From positions 744,001-808,000 of the forward strand of contig CANJKZ010000011.1 of assembly GCA_947471745.1 (NCBI GenBank): 64,000 nt of DNA. Reading direction: 5' to 3'. Origin of the DNA: Closterium sp. Naga37s-1. Its lineage: Eukaryota; Streptophyta; Zygnematophyceae; Desmidiales; Closteriaceae. Every line of letters begins with the position of its first letter. Position 1 is the stretch's first letter. The notes below the pieces were generated by a model. That model did no database searches. It saw only the letters and a program-made list of their open reading frames with translations, and was not told the origin of the DNA. The position numbers and the translations under genes are program-made. Positions 21,091 through 33,900 of the stretch are shown piece after piece.

Positions 21091-24000
21091 GTCAATATTC
21101 GAACATTGTTCATGGAGCTATGGGAGAAGCCATGGGCAGTGAGGAGGGCGATGGAGGTGCTGGTGGACATGGCGGCATGTTCTACCATGTAGGAGAGGCA
21201 TGCTCCGAGGACATGGTTGTACCGGCCAGCAAGGTTGCTCTTCACCACTCCTCCCATTGGGTCATTGACACAGGAGCCTTCATGACCATGACCAACCGAG
21301 AGGATCTGCTGGATGAAGGCAGGCCATCAAAGGCAGCCACCGTCGTTTCAGCCACCGGCCAAGTTGTACCCGTGCGTGGCGAGGGGAGAGCCATGTTTAT
21401 GGGTGCGGATGGGAGGCTTGTGGGGCTGAAGCATGTTCTTCTTGTCCTTGGACTATGTGCCAACCTTCTCTCTACCAAGGCATTGAGTGAGGCAGGGATG
21501 AAGATGGAGATGATGGGCACAAAGGTGTTCAAGGCAACTCTGGATGGGCGCGTGTTGTGGGACCTCCGAGGCGGCAAGGACATGTACCGGTCCTTGTGGG
21601 AGATACCGGTGCTGCCATGGAAAGAGGCGACAGTGCGATTGGCTGCTGATGCTGTAAGAGGAGGGCATGCAAGCCACGTAACCAGTGGAGGAGGTGGTGA
21701 TGGCAGTGATGGTGGGCTGCTTGTGCATGGGGGGGGTGCGCTACCAAGTGTAACTCCTAGCACGGGTGAGACGAATTGGCTCACCGCACACCGTCGTATT
21801 GGCCACGTGGCGCTACCTCAGTTACATCAGCTGTTTAAGGAGGAAAGTGTCAAGGGGCTGAGGATAAAGGGGGAGCCCAAGGAGGTGGGCTCTTGTGAGA
21901 CTTGCTTGACCAACAAGTTCTCACAGTTTCCCTTCCATTTGGTGGTGGGAAAGTCAAGTGACCTAGTGGAGCTCGTGCATGTGGATCTTGTGGGGCCCAT
22001 GAGGGTGAAGGGAGATGGTGGGGCCCTGTATTCCATGACTATGATGGATGATTACACAAGGCTGACCTGGTCTTTTCAACTTGCAAATAAGAGTGATGCT
22101 GCAAGGGTCATCATTGAAGAGTGGCTGCCCATGGTGGAGCGAGAGAGCGGCAAGCGGATGAAGGCGATTCGTAGCGACCGTGGTGGGGAGTTTTTGGGAG
22201 TGGAGTTCCGGAGCTGGTTGAAGCGGCACGGCATCAAGCAGCAGCTCACCATGGCCTTCACCCCTCACTCCAACGGCGTGGCAGAGAGAGCGAACTGGAC
22301 CATCATAGAGGGCGGGAGAACGATATTGGTGGACTCGGGTCTACCCCTGCGGTTCTAGCCCCTCGCTAATCGTCATGCTACCGTCATCAAGAACCGGGTG
22401 TTGACTCATGTGGGAGGTCAGCATTGGGTCCCTATGCAGAAGTGGAGTGGCAAGAAGCCCCTGGTGGATATGCTTCGTGTCTTTGGGTGCATGGGGCTCG
22501 TGCATGTCCCTAAGGAGAAGCATGACAAGCTTCAAGCGGCGGCGGTGTGGGCTATTGATTTGGGTCTTGCACGGGGGAGCAAGGGCTGGCTCATGTGGGA
22601 CCCAAAATCCAACACCATCTTCACCACCAGAGATGCCAAGTTCATGGAGGGGCTCATGTTCAAGGAGTGGTCAGAGCGGGGGAGGAGCAAGGTCACCATT
22701 CCGCTTGGAATAGAGGTGGGAACGAACGACCCACTTCTGAGTTGTCCTCATCTTCAGAGTTGACAGAGGTGTCACATGACTTGGGAGGTGCTGAAGGGGA
22801 GGCAGCAGATGTGGAAGGAGTACTGCAGCAAGGGGAGGCCCCTGTAGCTGAGATAGGTGATACCGAGGAGGAGGTGCAGCAGCCTACACAATGCCCTAAG
22901 CTTCCACCAAGGCGCACAACCCAAGGGAAGCGTGATGCTGTCCGTGGTGGAGCCAAGGAAGGAGCATCCAAAGGGAGGCCCAAGAGAGCTGCCCACCCCA
23001 GGGATTTCCTCAAGTGTGAAAGGCTTGGGGGTCTCGAGGCATTGCTGGTCCAGGAGGAGGAAGATGAGGAGGAGAAAGGAGCCAAGGGGGAGATGGAGCA
23101 GATTTACAACTCATTCGTGTGGTGTTTAGGCCCCTTCAAGAGCATTTGGATGCAGCAGAGAGGCTGGTGAGGTACTACATGGCAACCTCAAGGGTGGGGC
23201 TGCAATATTCAGTGCATGGGCAGCTGAAGCAGAAGGGAGTGGAGGAGGTGAGCACAAAGACTGGTGCACCTGCAAGGCGTGGGCACTTGTACCTCTCGTG
23301 CTTCACCGATGCTACCTAGGCAAGTGACATCAGTGATGCTACATCCCATGGTGGCTATATATGCTGTGTTTGAGGGAGTCCAGTGAGGTGGAAGTCTAAG
23401 AAGCAAGGAGAGATAGCTCACTCATCAACGAAGAGCGAGTACATGGCGTTGTTTCATGGAGTGAAGGAGGTGGTTTGGATGAGGAGGTTCCTACACCTGT
23501 GTTTTGTGACAGCCAAGGAGCAATTGCAATGGTGCGTAATGCTGTGCTCCATGGGCTGAACAAGCACATGCATATCAAGTGGCATTGGGTGAGGAAGGAG
23601 GTGAAGAAGGGCACCATCTCCTTGCACTACATCAACACTACCAAGCAACCTACAGATTTCTTGACTAAGCAGCTTGCAGAGCATCAGCATTGGAGCTGTG
23701 CAACCTTGTGTGGTATGTCCTTCAACTAAGGGAGGCAGCTTCAGGGAGCAGCTAAGGGATGAATGAGAGCACGATGAGGGGGAGTTTGTTGTGCCAAAGC
23801 ACTATAGTGGCACGGTCATCGCACTCCCATTCAGCCTACAAGCCTCCTCAGATTCTGGAATTTTGTGGGGAGGTGCTTCAACATTTTTTCTTCACACCCC
23901 CAAAGTTTCAGACGTTTTGAAGCAGTTTACAAGGCATGGCAACATTTTTCGTTTTAAGACTTATGGCATCCCGGAAATGTGTGTTACGTTCTTTTTGTAA

Positions 24001-24803
24001 CACCCGAGTTCACCATTTCGGCTGCTGACTCATCTACCAAGCTCTGATTGGTCTGAAAATTGTTTGGCAGTTGTTTGCCATGTTGTTCAGGTGGTCACCG
24101 AGTTTCAGGACAACCCAGCATTGGAGCAGCACGTGACAGCTGTCGAAAGTTACTGTTCCGTAGTCATGGTGCACTGTTGACAGCATTTCCCTTACCACCC
24201 TTTCATTGTTGTCATGCCAATGGTGCAGGGACAGAGAATGATACAAGAAGTACAGGTGGTCAAGTGGGACTCTACCACCCTCCTTTTGAGAAGTGTGGTC
24301 TTCCTGGAAGCAGCTTGCAAGAGGGTGCAAGTGGAAAGACAAGCTGACTCATGGTTGGCTTGACTCACTATTGGTAGCCTTGAGTACAGCCCTGAACATC
24401 CAAGTGTGGTTGGCTTTGCTGACCTAGCTAGGACGTTTCCCATCTTTCTCTAGCCTTTCTCCTCTAGGACTCAACCTTCTCTGAGTTCCTAGGATGGTCC
24501 CAGCCCCTTAAGAGTCCCCTAGGCAATGTTGTACTCACCTCTTCCTTGCATAAATGAAACTACACGTTTTCAGCCGAGCTTACGTTTTTGTTCACTGCGT
24601 AGCGCATAGACCTCTGATGAAAGCAACAAATTTACAGTTTGAAATAAGACACTTGAAGCTAAAGTCTATCCAAGTTTGAGCATCGTATGTTATTGGAGCT
24701 GATCATGACGGCGTTTTGAAGAGAGGCGGTTCGAAGTCATCAGATTATGGTTAGGCGGTTTCATGGGCATCCGCGACCCCTAAGTGGACTGTAGACTATA
24801 ACA
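21090..24803 (+). mobile_element. Broken Ty1/Copia element, family A (3' part)
   Basis: Recognisable parts in Copia order: aspartic protease region (WVIDTGAFMTMTN, about 21260), GAG-pre-integrase (HRRIGHVALPQLHQL, about 21780), integrase core (DLVGPMRVKGDGG, IRSDRGGEFLG, HSNGVAERANW, about 21985-22310), hinge region (about 22400-23090), and the end of RNase H (FCDSQGAIAMVRN, KWHWVRKEVKKG, about 23500-23725). Then come a purine-rich tract GATGAGGGGGAGTT and a long LTR (23787-24803). No upstream LTR is present. It is a fossil with several breaks. A second copy of this LTR, on the other strand, lies at 62437-63456. Confidence 0.88.
23787..24803 (+). repeat. 3' LTR of Copia family A
   Basis: 1,017 bp, from TGTTGTGCCAAAGCACTATA to GTAGACTATAACA. 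It follows a polypurine tract and has TG...CA ends. Matched along its length by the minus-strand LTR at 62437-63456, which is followed by a TGGTATCAGAGGC primer site and so confirms the boundary. Confidence 0.88.
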
Positions 24804-24960
24804 CCCGCGGGGGCCGCGCTATGGACGAACGGAAGTTTCCGCGGGGGCCACGCTAAGGATGAGTGGGAGTGCTCACGGGGGGGCCGCGCTAAGGACGAAT
24901 GGAAGCGCCCGTAGGGGCCGCACTTAGAACGAATTGGAGCGCCCGCGGGGAGGGGGGGGT

Positions 24961-24994
<34 letters not shown>

Positions 24995-25271
24995 CTCTAA
25001 GGGACGAACTAAGGCCCGTGGGGGCCACTCTAAGGGACGGATGAAGGCCCACGGGGGACGCAGGATTTGCCGAGGGCACTACAGGCAACGGGCGGCGAAC
25101 GGACGGCGAACAGACGGTGGACGGGCAGCTAATGGGCGGCAACCGAGCAGCTAGCATGTGAAACCCTTAAACGAGCGAACCAACGGGCGGGGAGTGCGCT
25201 ATGGGCGGCTATCGAGCAACAAACGGGGCGTGCGGAGGTGGGCCCATGGGAACGAACTAAGCTCTATACCA
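24804..25271 (-). mobile_element. GC-rich leader of a Copia family B copy
   Basis: Read on the minus strand, this follows the primer-like site TGGTATAGAGCT next to the LTR at 25272. It is made of GC-rich units around CCCGCGGGGGCCGCGCTA and contains a run of 33 G at 24962-24994. The same arrangement (LTR, TGGTATAGAGCT, GC-rich units, 33 G) occurs at 46973-47283. It has no coding content and is cut off at the end of the family A LTR. Confidence 0.65.
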
Positions 25272-25410
25272 TGTCAAAGATAGAACTAGAAGAATGAATG
25301 AATAGAATGAGTAAGTACAAGGGTAGATATAGCAAACCCAACCCTAGCACTAACCAAGTTGTGCACCACATAGACTAAACAATACAAACTATAGCAATTA
25401 TAGTTTGACA
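25272..25410 (-). repeat. Short LTR of Copia family B
   Basis: 139 bp. On the minus strand it runs TGTCAAACTATAATTGCTAT ... TTTGACA, next to the primer-like TGGTATAGAGCT. It is homologous to the LTRs at 46105-46253, 47284-47432 and 49574-49720. It abuts RT coding sequence directly, so it may belong to a separate family B copy inserted there rather than being the 3' LTR of the large B complex. Confidence 0.7.
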
Positions 25411-27437
25411 GTTCCTCCTTCACGGAGGCTAGTGCGCGTCGGTCGGGAGTGGCGAAGACCAGGCCGTCAATGTAAACCAGAACAAAGAACGAGGTCGAGC
25501 CACGGCGGATGAAGAGTGACAGGTCAGCAGACAACGGAAAGAATTCAAGCGCTGCAAGAGTCGTGCGAAGTGTGTCGTGCCACTCACGGGGGGCCTGGCG
25601 CAGGCCGTAGACCGGTCGACGCAGCTGCCACTGGGTCCCAGGAGGGAAAGAGCCAGTGAAGCCAGTCAAACGACGCAGCCAGATCTGTTTGTGCAGGCTC
25701 CTCTGAAGGAACGCTGTGCAAAAGTCTAAAGAGAGTAACTCGTAATCGGGCTGGGCTGCAACGTGCAGCAACACCTGAAGAGTGGTCATCTTCGGGGTGG
25801 GAGTGAAGGTATGGAAGAAGTCTATCCCCTCGCGCTGACTGAAGCCTCTTGCCACATAGCGCGCCTTGAACACCGATGGTGATCCTAGTGGCCGCTTCAC
25901 CTTGTAGAGCCACATGCCACTGACGACGTTGACGTAGGCGCCTGTGGACCTATAAGATGCCATCTCTGCCTCCTCAGCTGCTATCCACTTTGAGCCCAGG
26001 TTCCTGTGACCTCCTTGGCATGGGTGCAAGGGATCGGGATGTCTAAGGCGTCTGGATCCCCCTCAGCGGCAAGCAGCATGGCGCAGAGATGAGGAACAGT
26101 GGCCACAAGGAAACTAGGCTCAAACTCCCTTTCCTCAAGGACCTCCAGGGGAAAGACAGGAGCACCCCTAGAGGACGGAGAACGAGTGGGGCCACTCACC
26201 AGGTGAGCAGCGTAGTCAAGTCGGTGGGAAGAGGCGAAGCAAGTGATAGTGATAACAAGAGCTGAGAAAGACAACAAGGGAGCACCCGGGTGAGTGACCA
26301 ACGCAGACTGAACACAGGAGACGAAAGGATGGGAGGCACGGCGGTAGTCAGACAACGGGTCATGAAACACAGCAAGGGATGACCCTGGAGGCTGTGGAAG
26401 GACCGGAGGAGGTGGAACACGAGAGCAGAGAACAAGGTGAAACGAGCCATCGGCAGGGTAATGGCACCGACGAGGCTCTGGAGACACAGCTCGACTAAGA
26501 GGAGAATGAGAAGACCACGGAGACAAGGAAGGGACTGGTCAGGGGGAACGTGGGGGGGAGGGGGGACAATAGAGTACCACGAACAAAGCGGGCAGGTGCT
26601 TGGTTGGGCAGGTCTCTCAGTCGCTGCTGCTCCGCCTCCTCTAGCGGCTGCTGCTGCGGCACCTGCCTCAATTGCTGCTCCTGCTGGTGCGCCTGTGGCT
26701 CCTCTTCTACCCTCTAGCGGCTGCAACCGCACCTGCTGCTACGGCCGTGGGTCCTCCTCTAACCTCTCCTGCTGCGGCTGTAACTGCACCTGCCGCTGCG
26801 ACCGTGACTCCTCTATTCTCTTCTGCTGCGGCTGTGGCCTCTCCTCTATTCTCTCCTGCTGTGGCTGTGACTCCTCCTCTACTCTCTCTTGACGCTGTGA
26901 CTCAAGCTGCTCCTGCCGCTGCTGCTGCTGCTGCTTTTGTGCCCTCTCAAACCGCTCCCGCTCCTCCCTCTCCAATCGGTCTAGACGCTGCACACGGGTC
27001 AGGAAACGTACAGTGCGCAATGTAGACGTCGCAGTGCCCGTGAATCCAGCTCCAGCACCCCCAGAACCAGAACCTCCAGCAATGGCAACCCCGGTTTCTC
27101 CAGTAGCTTGCGCAAGAACACCTTCAGGCTCCGCAGCAGCGGGTCGCAGAGACGAACGAGGAGGGGACTGTGGGACAGATGGGAAGCCAGGGGGTGAGGC
27201 AGGGCGCGGTCGCCGAGTCGAGACAGCCGTGTCCTCCACATGGGTGGTCTCCACACCCACACCCCCTGCACCCCCAGAGCCGGCACCACCGGCTCCAACA
27301 GCCCTAGTGCCATCACCCTCCGCGGCTGCACCTCCCGCACCCCCTGACACGACAAGGGCTGGACACTTTGGGGGAGACGACTGCGGAGTGACGTGCGACA
27401 CACCTAATGGGGTAGGACGCAAAGGGGGGGGGGGACT
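25411..27437 (-). mobile_element. Copia family B: hinge and reverse transcriptase part
   Basis: Minus-strand remains of a Copia polyprotein. RT is at about 25430-26030 (VFKARYVARGFSQREG, TPTPKMTTLQVLLHVAAQ, YELLSLDFCTAFLQ, PVYGLRQAPREWHD). Before it lie a Pro/Leu-rich hinge (about 26040-26730) and a Glu/Gln/Arg-rich and Gly/Ala-rich stretch (26740-27436). Ends at the Gypsy F insertion. A fossil with several breaks. Confidence 0.82.
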
Positions 27438-27523
27438 GTCGGAGATACAGCTCTACCCTCATCATCTGCCTTAGTCCTCGTGCTCTTCGTCCCTTAGCTC
27501 CTTCGGTTGCCTCAGCCACTCTC
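27437..27523 (-). repeat. 87-bp segment repeated outside the 3' LTR of Gypsy F
   Basis: Nearly identical to 27896-27982, which lies just inside the 3' LTR after the purine-rich AGGAGGGGGCAGA. The two copies flank the LTR as direct repeats (plus strand TGTCGGAGATACAG ... CAGCCACTCTC). The candidate target duplication lies outside this extra copy, so it appears to have been part of the inserted DNA. Confidence 0.8.
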
Positions 27524-27526
27524 ACA

Positions 27527-27893
27527 TGAAAGTGACAGAACTCTCACCTCAAAGGCCCTCCCTGAGTGGTGTGCCACCTGCCTGCTCTGGTAAGGTAACA
27601 ACAGTCCACTATACGAAAGGATAACAAACAGAAAGCATCAGAGGTGTGTGTGAGAGTGAACTTACCTGACCCTGGCTCGAACCGTGCATTTCTCAATGTA
27701 AGGCTCGAGCCTAGGTTGGTTCGTTCTCATTGGTTGCAAGGATTTCACCCAAGGTGCTCTCCTACCAACTTCGCGTCAATTTCCCAGCTCCCACCTACCT
27801 ATCCTCGAATTTGCAAACACAACATAGCTACATCTCCACTACACCACCATGATACTGGCACCTTATATGCACAACCGTGCATATTCGGTGACA
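27527..27893 (-). repeat. 3' LTR of Gypsy F
   Basis: 367 bp, TG...CA ends, homologous over its full length to 36051-36417 with about six substitutions and no length change. Confidence 0.9.
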
Positions 27894-27970
27894 GCTGTCG
27901 GAGATACAGATCTACCCTCATCATCTGCCTTAGTCCTCATGCTCTTCGTCCCTTAGCTCCTTCGGTTGCC

Positions 27971-30900
27971 TCAGCCACTCTCTGCCCCCTCCTGTGCCCG
28001 CGCTCGAGCGGCTTGAGCGCAGGTCACAGGACCAGTACGCTGAGGCCCGGTCCCTCTGATCACTGCAGTGTTCGTCTGATGTTCCCTCAGCTGCGCTCCG
28101 GTATCGTTTTCCAAGACCAGCACCCCTGAGGGGCGCACCTCCTTGACTTTCCAGCGGATGGTCCCCAACCCCACGTCAAGGGTGTCCTGCTTAGCCCTCT
28201 TCAGATAGACTTCCTGTCCCTCGCAGACATCCTTTGCTGTTCTTCCCTCCCCTTTGTGTTGCCTCTGTTCGTATCTTCTTGCGTCCCTGAGCTGCGCGGT
28301 GTGCAGATTCTCCAACGCGGCTGGCATCATGTAGCGCATGTAGCGCGCCCTCACCTCGGACAGGGCTACCCAGTTCCTGATCGTGCCCGCTGTCACTGTA
28401 TCTGTCAATACTCGTGGTGCTCCCACCGGCAGAATCGGCTCTCGTCCGAACAGCAGGCTATACGGGGAGTGATCCTTCAACGTTGCCTGCTTCCCGAACC
28501 TGTACCCTGCTGCGATCCAGTCCAACTCCTCATCCCAATCCCTCTTCCTCTGCTCCCCGTAGGCCCGCAGCCCCCGCTTGAAGGTTTGCACGGCTCTCTC
28601 AGTCAGCCCATCACTCTGCGGGTGATAGCGGGAGGTCTTTCGGTGCGTGATGCCAGACTCCGCCAGCAGCTTCTTGAACTCCCCCTGGAACTCTGTTCCC
28701 TGGTCTGTGAGTACCTCCCCGCATGCTCCAAATCGGCACACTACTTGCGCTTTGAAGGCTGCTGCAATGTGCCTCGCGCTCTTGCTAGGGATAGCTCGCA
28801 CCTCCAGCCACTTGCTCACATGTTCCACCATGAACACGATGTACTGATTCCCGCTCCGACTCAGTGGCAGCTCTCCCGCGAGGTCCAGGGACCAACGGAA
28901 CCCTAGTCTGCAGATTGGCAGTGAGTGCAGCTCTGCTTTGGCCTGCGTCAGGTTTGCTTTGCTCCTCTGACACGCCTCGCACCCCTCCACCCACTCTTTT
29001 ACTTGCCTGCGCATCCCTTCCCACCACCAGCCCGTCTTCAGCAGGTGTACGGTCCTCTCGTGCCCGAAGTGCCCCAGCTTAGTGTGCACTTCCTTGATCA
29101 CTGCTTCACGGTCCTCGGGCGCTGGCACCAGCTTCCACCCATCCTCCGTCTTGATCTGCAGCTGCTGCTGATACCACCTGTAGTGGTGCCCTCGTGCCCT
29201 TACTCTCTCAGGCACCGTTTCATCCTCCTCGGTTTCTCCCTTCACCCATTGCATTGCCTTTGCATCCAACCAGATGTCGGCTGGCCCCTTACTCCCCTTC
29301 GCCCGCGTCTGCTCCACCTCTCTTGCCAGTAAGATCAAGGTCCGTGCCGGCTCTTGCTCTGTCTCTTCCGTCCCCAGGGTGGCCTGTTTCGTTTCCAGCG
29401 GCGGTGGATTGCGGGAGAGGCCGTCAACGTGCTGCAGCGTCTTCCCCGGCCTGTGCCTGATCTTGAAATCATACTCCTGCAGCTTCACTGCCCACCGCGC
29501 GTTCCTGCCTGTCAGCCCTGGTGTAGTCATCAGCCAGGTGAGTGGCTGATGGTCAGTGACTAGGGTGAATTCTCGGCCCTGCAGGTATATCCGGAAATGC
29601 CCGACCGCCCACACTGCCGCCAGCCCTTCCCCAATGTATGAGCTATATTGTGCTTCCGCCGGGTTGCAGCTCCTGCTGGCGTAGGCCACCACCTTCTCCA
29701 CTCCCTCCACCTCCTGGCATAATATTGCTCCCATCCCTTGGCTGCTCCAGTCTGTGTAGAGGATGAAGGGCTGGTCTGCTGCTGGCAGCCGCAGCACTGT
29801 CGATGTCTTCACGGCTGTCATGAGGTCTTGCAGTGCCTGTCTCTGCTCCTCTCCCCACTCCCATGCCTTGTCCTCCCGCAGCATCCCATTTAGTACTGTC
29901 GCTCGTTTGCTGAAGTTCGGCATGAAGCGCCTGTAGTAGCTGAGGAAGCCCAAGACCGCACGCAGCCCTGACTTGTCTCTTGGTTCCCTCAGCCTGTCCA
30001 GCACTTGCACCTTCGCTTGCTGGATACCAATCTGCCCCCCTGTGACCTCATACCCAAGATACTGCACTGTCCGCTCCCCCCACCTGCACTTGTTGGGATG
30101 GCAGGTGAGCCCTGCCCCTTCTATGGCGGTCAATGTCCTCTCCACGTCCTCCAGGTGCTGCTGTTCGGTCAAGCTGAAGATCACGACATCATCAATATAG
30201 CACGCCGCATGTTCTATTCCCCGCAGCACCGCGTCCATGACTCTCTGAAACACCGCCGAGGCGTTCCTCAGACCGAAGGGCATGTAAAGCCACTCGTACA
30301 GCCCATCCGGTCCGTGGAAAGCCGTTTTCTTCACATCCTCCTCTCTGATCTTGATTTGATTGAACCCCTGTCGCAGGTCCAGCGTCGTGAAGAACACTCC
30401 GTCAGCCAGCTTGTCAAAGAGCTCTTCCGCCATCGGCATTGGGTATCTATCTGGCACTGTAATTTTGTTGAGATCCCTGTAGTCCCCGCACATCCTCCTA
30501 CTCAGCACCTCGCCTGTCAAGTCCTTCCTGGCTGCCACCACGGTTGGGGTAGCGTATTCTGATTCTGACCTCCTGATAAGTCCGGCTTCCAGTAACTCCT
30601 TTATCTTCTCCCTGCAGATCACTTCATCCCCTGGTGGCATCTTCCTCCTGCGGTGGAACACCGGCTCATCACTACTCAATTTCAGCGCCATCTCTTTGAT
30701 CTTGCACTTCCCCAACTCCAGCAGTGTGAAGGCGAAGCCCTTCCGATGCCTTGCCAGCAGTGCCCGCATTGCTGCCTTCCCTTCTTCGCTCATGCTCTCA
30801 CCTATCTTCCACTCTGGCTCCTCTTTCTGCAGGCAGGCCCACACCCCTTGCCTCACCGTCGCCACTGTGTTTTCTCCCTCCTTCAATCCCCAGTGCAGCA

Positions 30901-33900
30901 TTGTCTCCTTCCACATCCGCTGCACCAACCACCTCATCATGTACCCATCCATGGCATTCCCCAATGCCCGTCTCCGTTCCTTCTCGCTCACGCCTGGGGC
31001 TGCTGTAGCGTTCTCCTTGTATCCCATGGCCAGCTCCCTCTCCAAGGCCGTGGGCTCTTCCCACTGTCCCTTCCTGTGGTCATGCACCAATCCTGGGCCT
31101 GGCTGCTTCCCATCCATCTGATAGCCTGCTGCCCCCTCATATGACACCAGGGTAGGCAGTGCCTGCCTTTCCTGTCCCACCTGGTTGCAGGGATAATGCC
31201 TGCTGTAGCCCTTCTTGGTCACTGGTGCTGGCGTTCTTCCTGGCTCCAATATGTCGCTCAGCTTCCGTCCCCCAGCTCTCTGCACCCCTTCTATTTCCTT
31301 CTGCAGGTCTTCTACTGGTACCACATTCTGCCAGTACATCCTGAGCCTGTGCGTATATGCTCCCATCCGCGCCGCATCACTGCTCACTCCTTTCCCCACC
31401 TGTCTGGTCACTCTCTCCCTTACTAGTCTTATCGGTTCTCTCACGTCTCCCTCCATATCCAAGTGCTCCAGCAGGTAAGCCACTCTGCCTTGCCTCGCCT
31501 GCACCCACTCCATGACTCTGAACAGATCCTCCATCAGTTGTGTTCGTAGGTCTTGCTCACCCTTGCCCTTCCCTGCCCATGATACCCCTTGGCATTCCCA
31601 CCCTGCCACCAACAGGTCCACGTGCCCCCAGCTTGCTACCTCAGCTTCCGTAATGGCCCTTATATCGTTCACTCCTCTGCTCATTGCTGCCTTGATCACC
31701 TCTCCCTGCAGCAGCTCCGGGAACTCTCTGTGCAACTCCCACGCCTGATGCTCCGCTATTTTCCTCACTTCTGGTGCTTTCTCCACGTAAATCCACTGCT
31801 TTACTGCAATTCCATTTCGCACCACTGCTGCCAGTCCCGCCCCGATTCCTCCGAACAGCTCCACCAGCCGAATGGGTTGCTGCCAATCGGTCTGCTGGCT
31901 AGGTTCGTCCATGAAACGCATCCTGGGCTCCCCACCTTGTCCCTTGCCTGTTGCGGCCTTCTGTGCCCCCTGCTTCGCTGTCACCTCCTTCAGATCTGCC
32001 CTGTAGGCCCTTTTTGGCTCGGTCCTGACAAACTGCACCGGCAGCTGCCCCAGTGGCTCACCCTTCCTCCACCACCTGGTTCTGAACTCCACTGTCTCCT
32101 TCCAGAAGCAGATGGTCATGCCCAATGCAAAGATCATCTCTGTGCCCACCAGGACGTCAAAATCTTCTGACTCTGAGATCCCGCACCTGATTCTAACCGG
32201 CGTCTCATGCTTCTCCCCCTTCAGCACCGTCAGTTCTATTGGAGTCCTCGTACAAGGCATCCACTTCGACTCTCCCCCCTCTGCTGTCATCACTAGCATC
32301 CCCTTCACCACATGCCTGTCAGGTGCCCACAGTCCCAGCTTCTCGGCCATCCCCTTTCCGAGTATCACGCTCTGCGCTCCAGTGTCTATAATAGCCGTCT
32401 TAGCCTTCTCCCCTTCCACTGACAGCGCACCACCTTGGATCAGCAGCACGGAAGTCTGGCAAGCCAACCTCTCCTGGGGGTGCCGTGCTGCTGTGCATCT
32501 CTCCTCCTTTTCCTCCGGCTTCTGTCCTCTCTCCCGCTCCTTTCTCAGCTGCTCCTTCCGTGCATCCTTTCCTCTGCTGCGCAACCCCATCTCCTCCCTT
32601 CCTCGCCATGCCATGTATGCTGGTTGCTCCTCATGCTCCATCTCATTCTCTCCTCTTCCCGCCCAGACCATGAACGCGGCTTCCTCATCCTGCTCCACAT
32701 CTTCTTCCTCCTCTTCCTTGGCGTACATCCCCGCCTCTGCTTCCCGTCGTGGTCCCATTGCCTGCAGCTGGGCCTGCAGCCTGCTGATTTGCTTCTCCAG
32801 ATCTTCTGGTGACTTCTTCGCTGCTCCCTCTCGCTGATAACACTCCTTTGCTGCATGCCCTCCTTTCCCACAGACTTCACACTTCGGTGCCGTTGGACAT
32901 TCCCGCCGCCGATGCCCTGGCTTGCCACAGGAGTCACAGTTCTTGCAGTCTCGGCGCAAGTGTCCTGGCTGCCCACATCTGTGGCATGTTCGTGTGTCAG
33001 GCCTGGTCTCCCCTCTTCCCGCTGCCCTGTCCTTCTCCTCCGGTATCATGGCCGTAGCCCATGTAGGCCCCCTGCCTCGCTCCGCCTGTCTGGGCCTGTA
33101 TGCTTCATATCTCCTCTGCGCCAGCTCCATCTTCTCTGCCAGTTCAAACACCTCTTCAAGCGTTGTGTCGGCCCCCATCTCATACACCTTCATCCGCAGT
33201 CCGCTTCCCAAAGTGCCCTCCAGCCCATCCAGGAATTTACTCACGAGCAGGGCCATGTCTGCGCAAGTCACATCCTCTGCCAGGTTGACCAGCCGGTTAT
33301 AGTAGGTGAGTAGTGACTCGCCCCGCCCCTTCCTGAAATCTTGGAATTCCCTGATCTTCTCTGCGGTGTGACCTGGAAACTGCCGTTTCAGCCGCCTCAG
33401 GAATGCTTCAGTAGGGTCTTCCCCGTACCTTCCTGCCCTTTCCAGTAGCTCATCCATCTTCATCCTGTACAATGTCTCCGCCTCCCCTTCCAATGTGTTT
33501 GGCAGACTCAGGAAAAAGTCCACCGAGTCCATGCCGCTCCTTTTGCATCTGTACCGCACGTTGCCCACCTGCATCAGGTAATTCTTCAGCGTGGGGCCCG
33601 TGCGCTGATCTCCTGAGAAGCGTGCTGGCACTTCCACTCTCGTGGCCATTACCGTGCTTCCCTTGCCTTCTCCCCACGCCTCGCTCGGCCCTCCTGCTGA
33701 TCTCCCTGATGCTCCTCTCTCTCTCGCCCGCAGTATTCCTTCCCTCGCCTCTCTAGCCCATTCTAGGCTGTGCATCAGCCCGCTGCCTTCCTCTCTGCTG
33801 TTGCGTTGATCCCGTCCTCCCTCACTGGTACGTCTTCCGTCATGCTGCCAGTACCGATCAGGTGAGTGATACCCTCCGCCGCGCCCCTCATCCCTGCTCT

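Noticed and set aside
30911-31873. Methyltransferase as a separate host gene overlapped by a transposon
   Set aside because: It is in the same continuous frame as the protease before it and the RT after it, with no splice-like borders or separate start.
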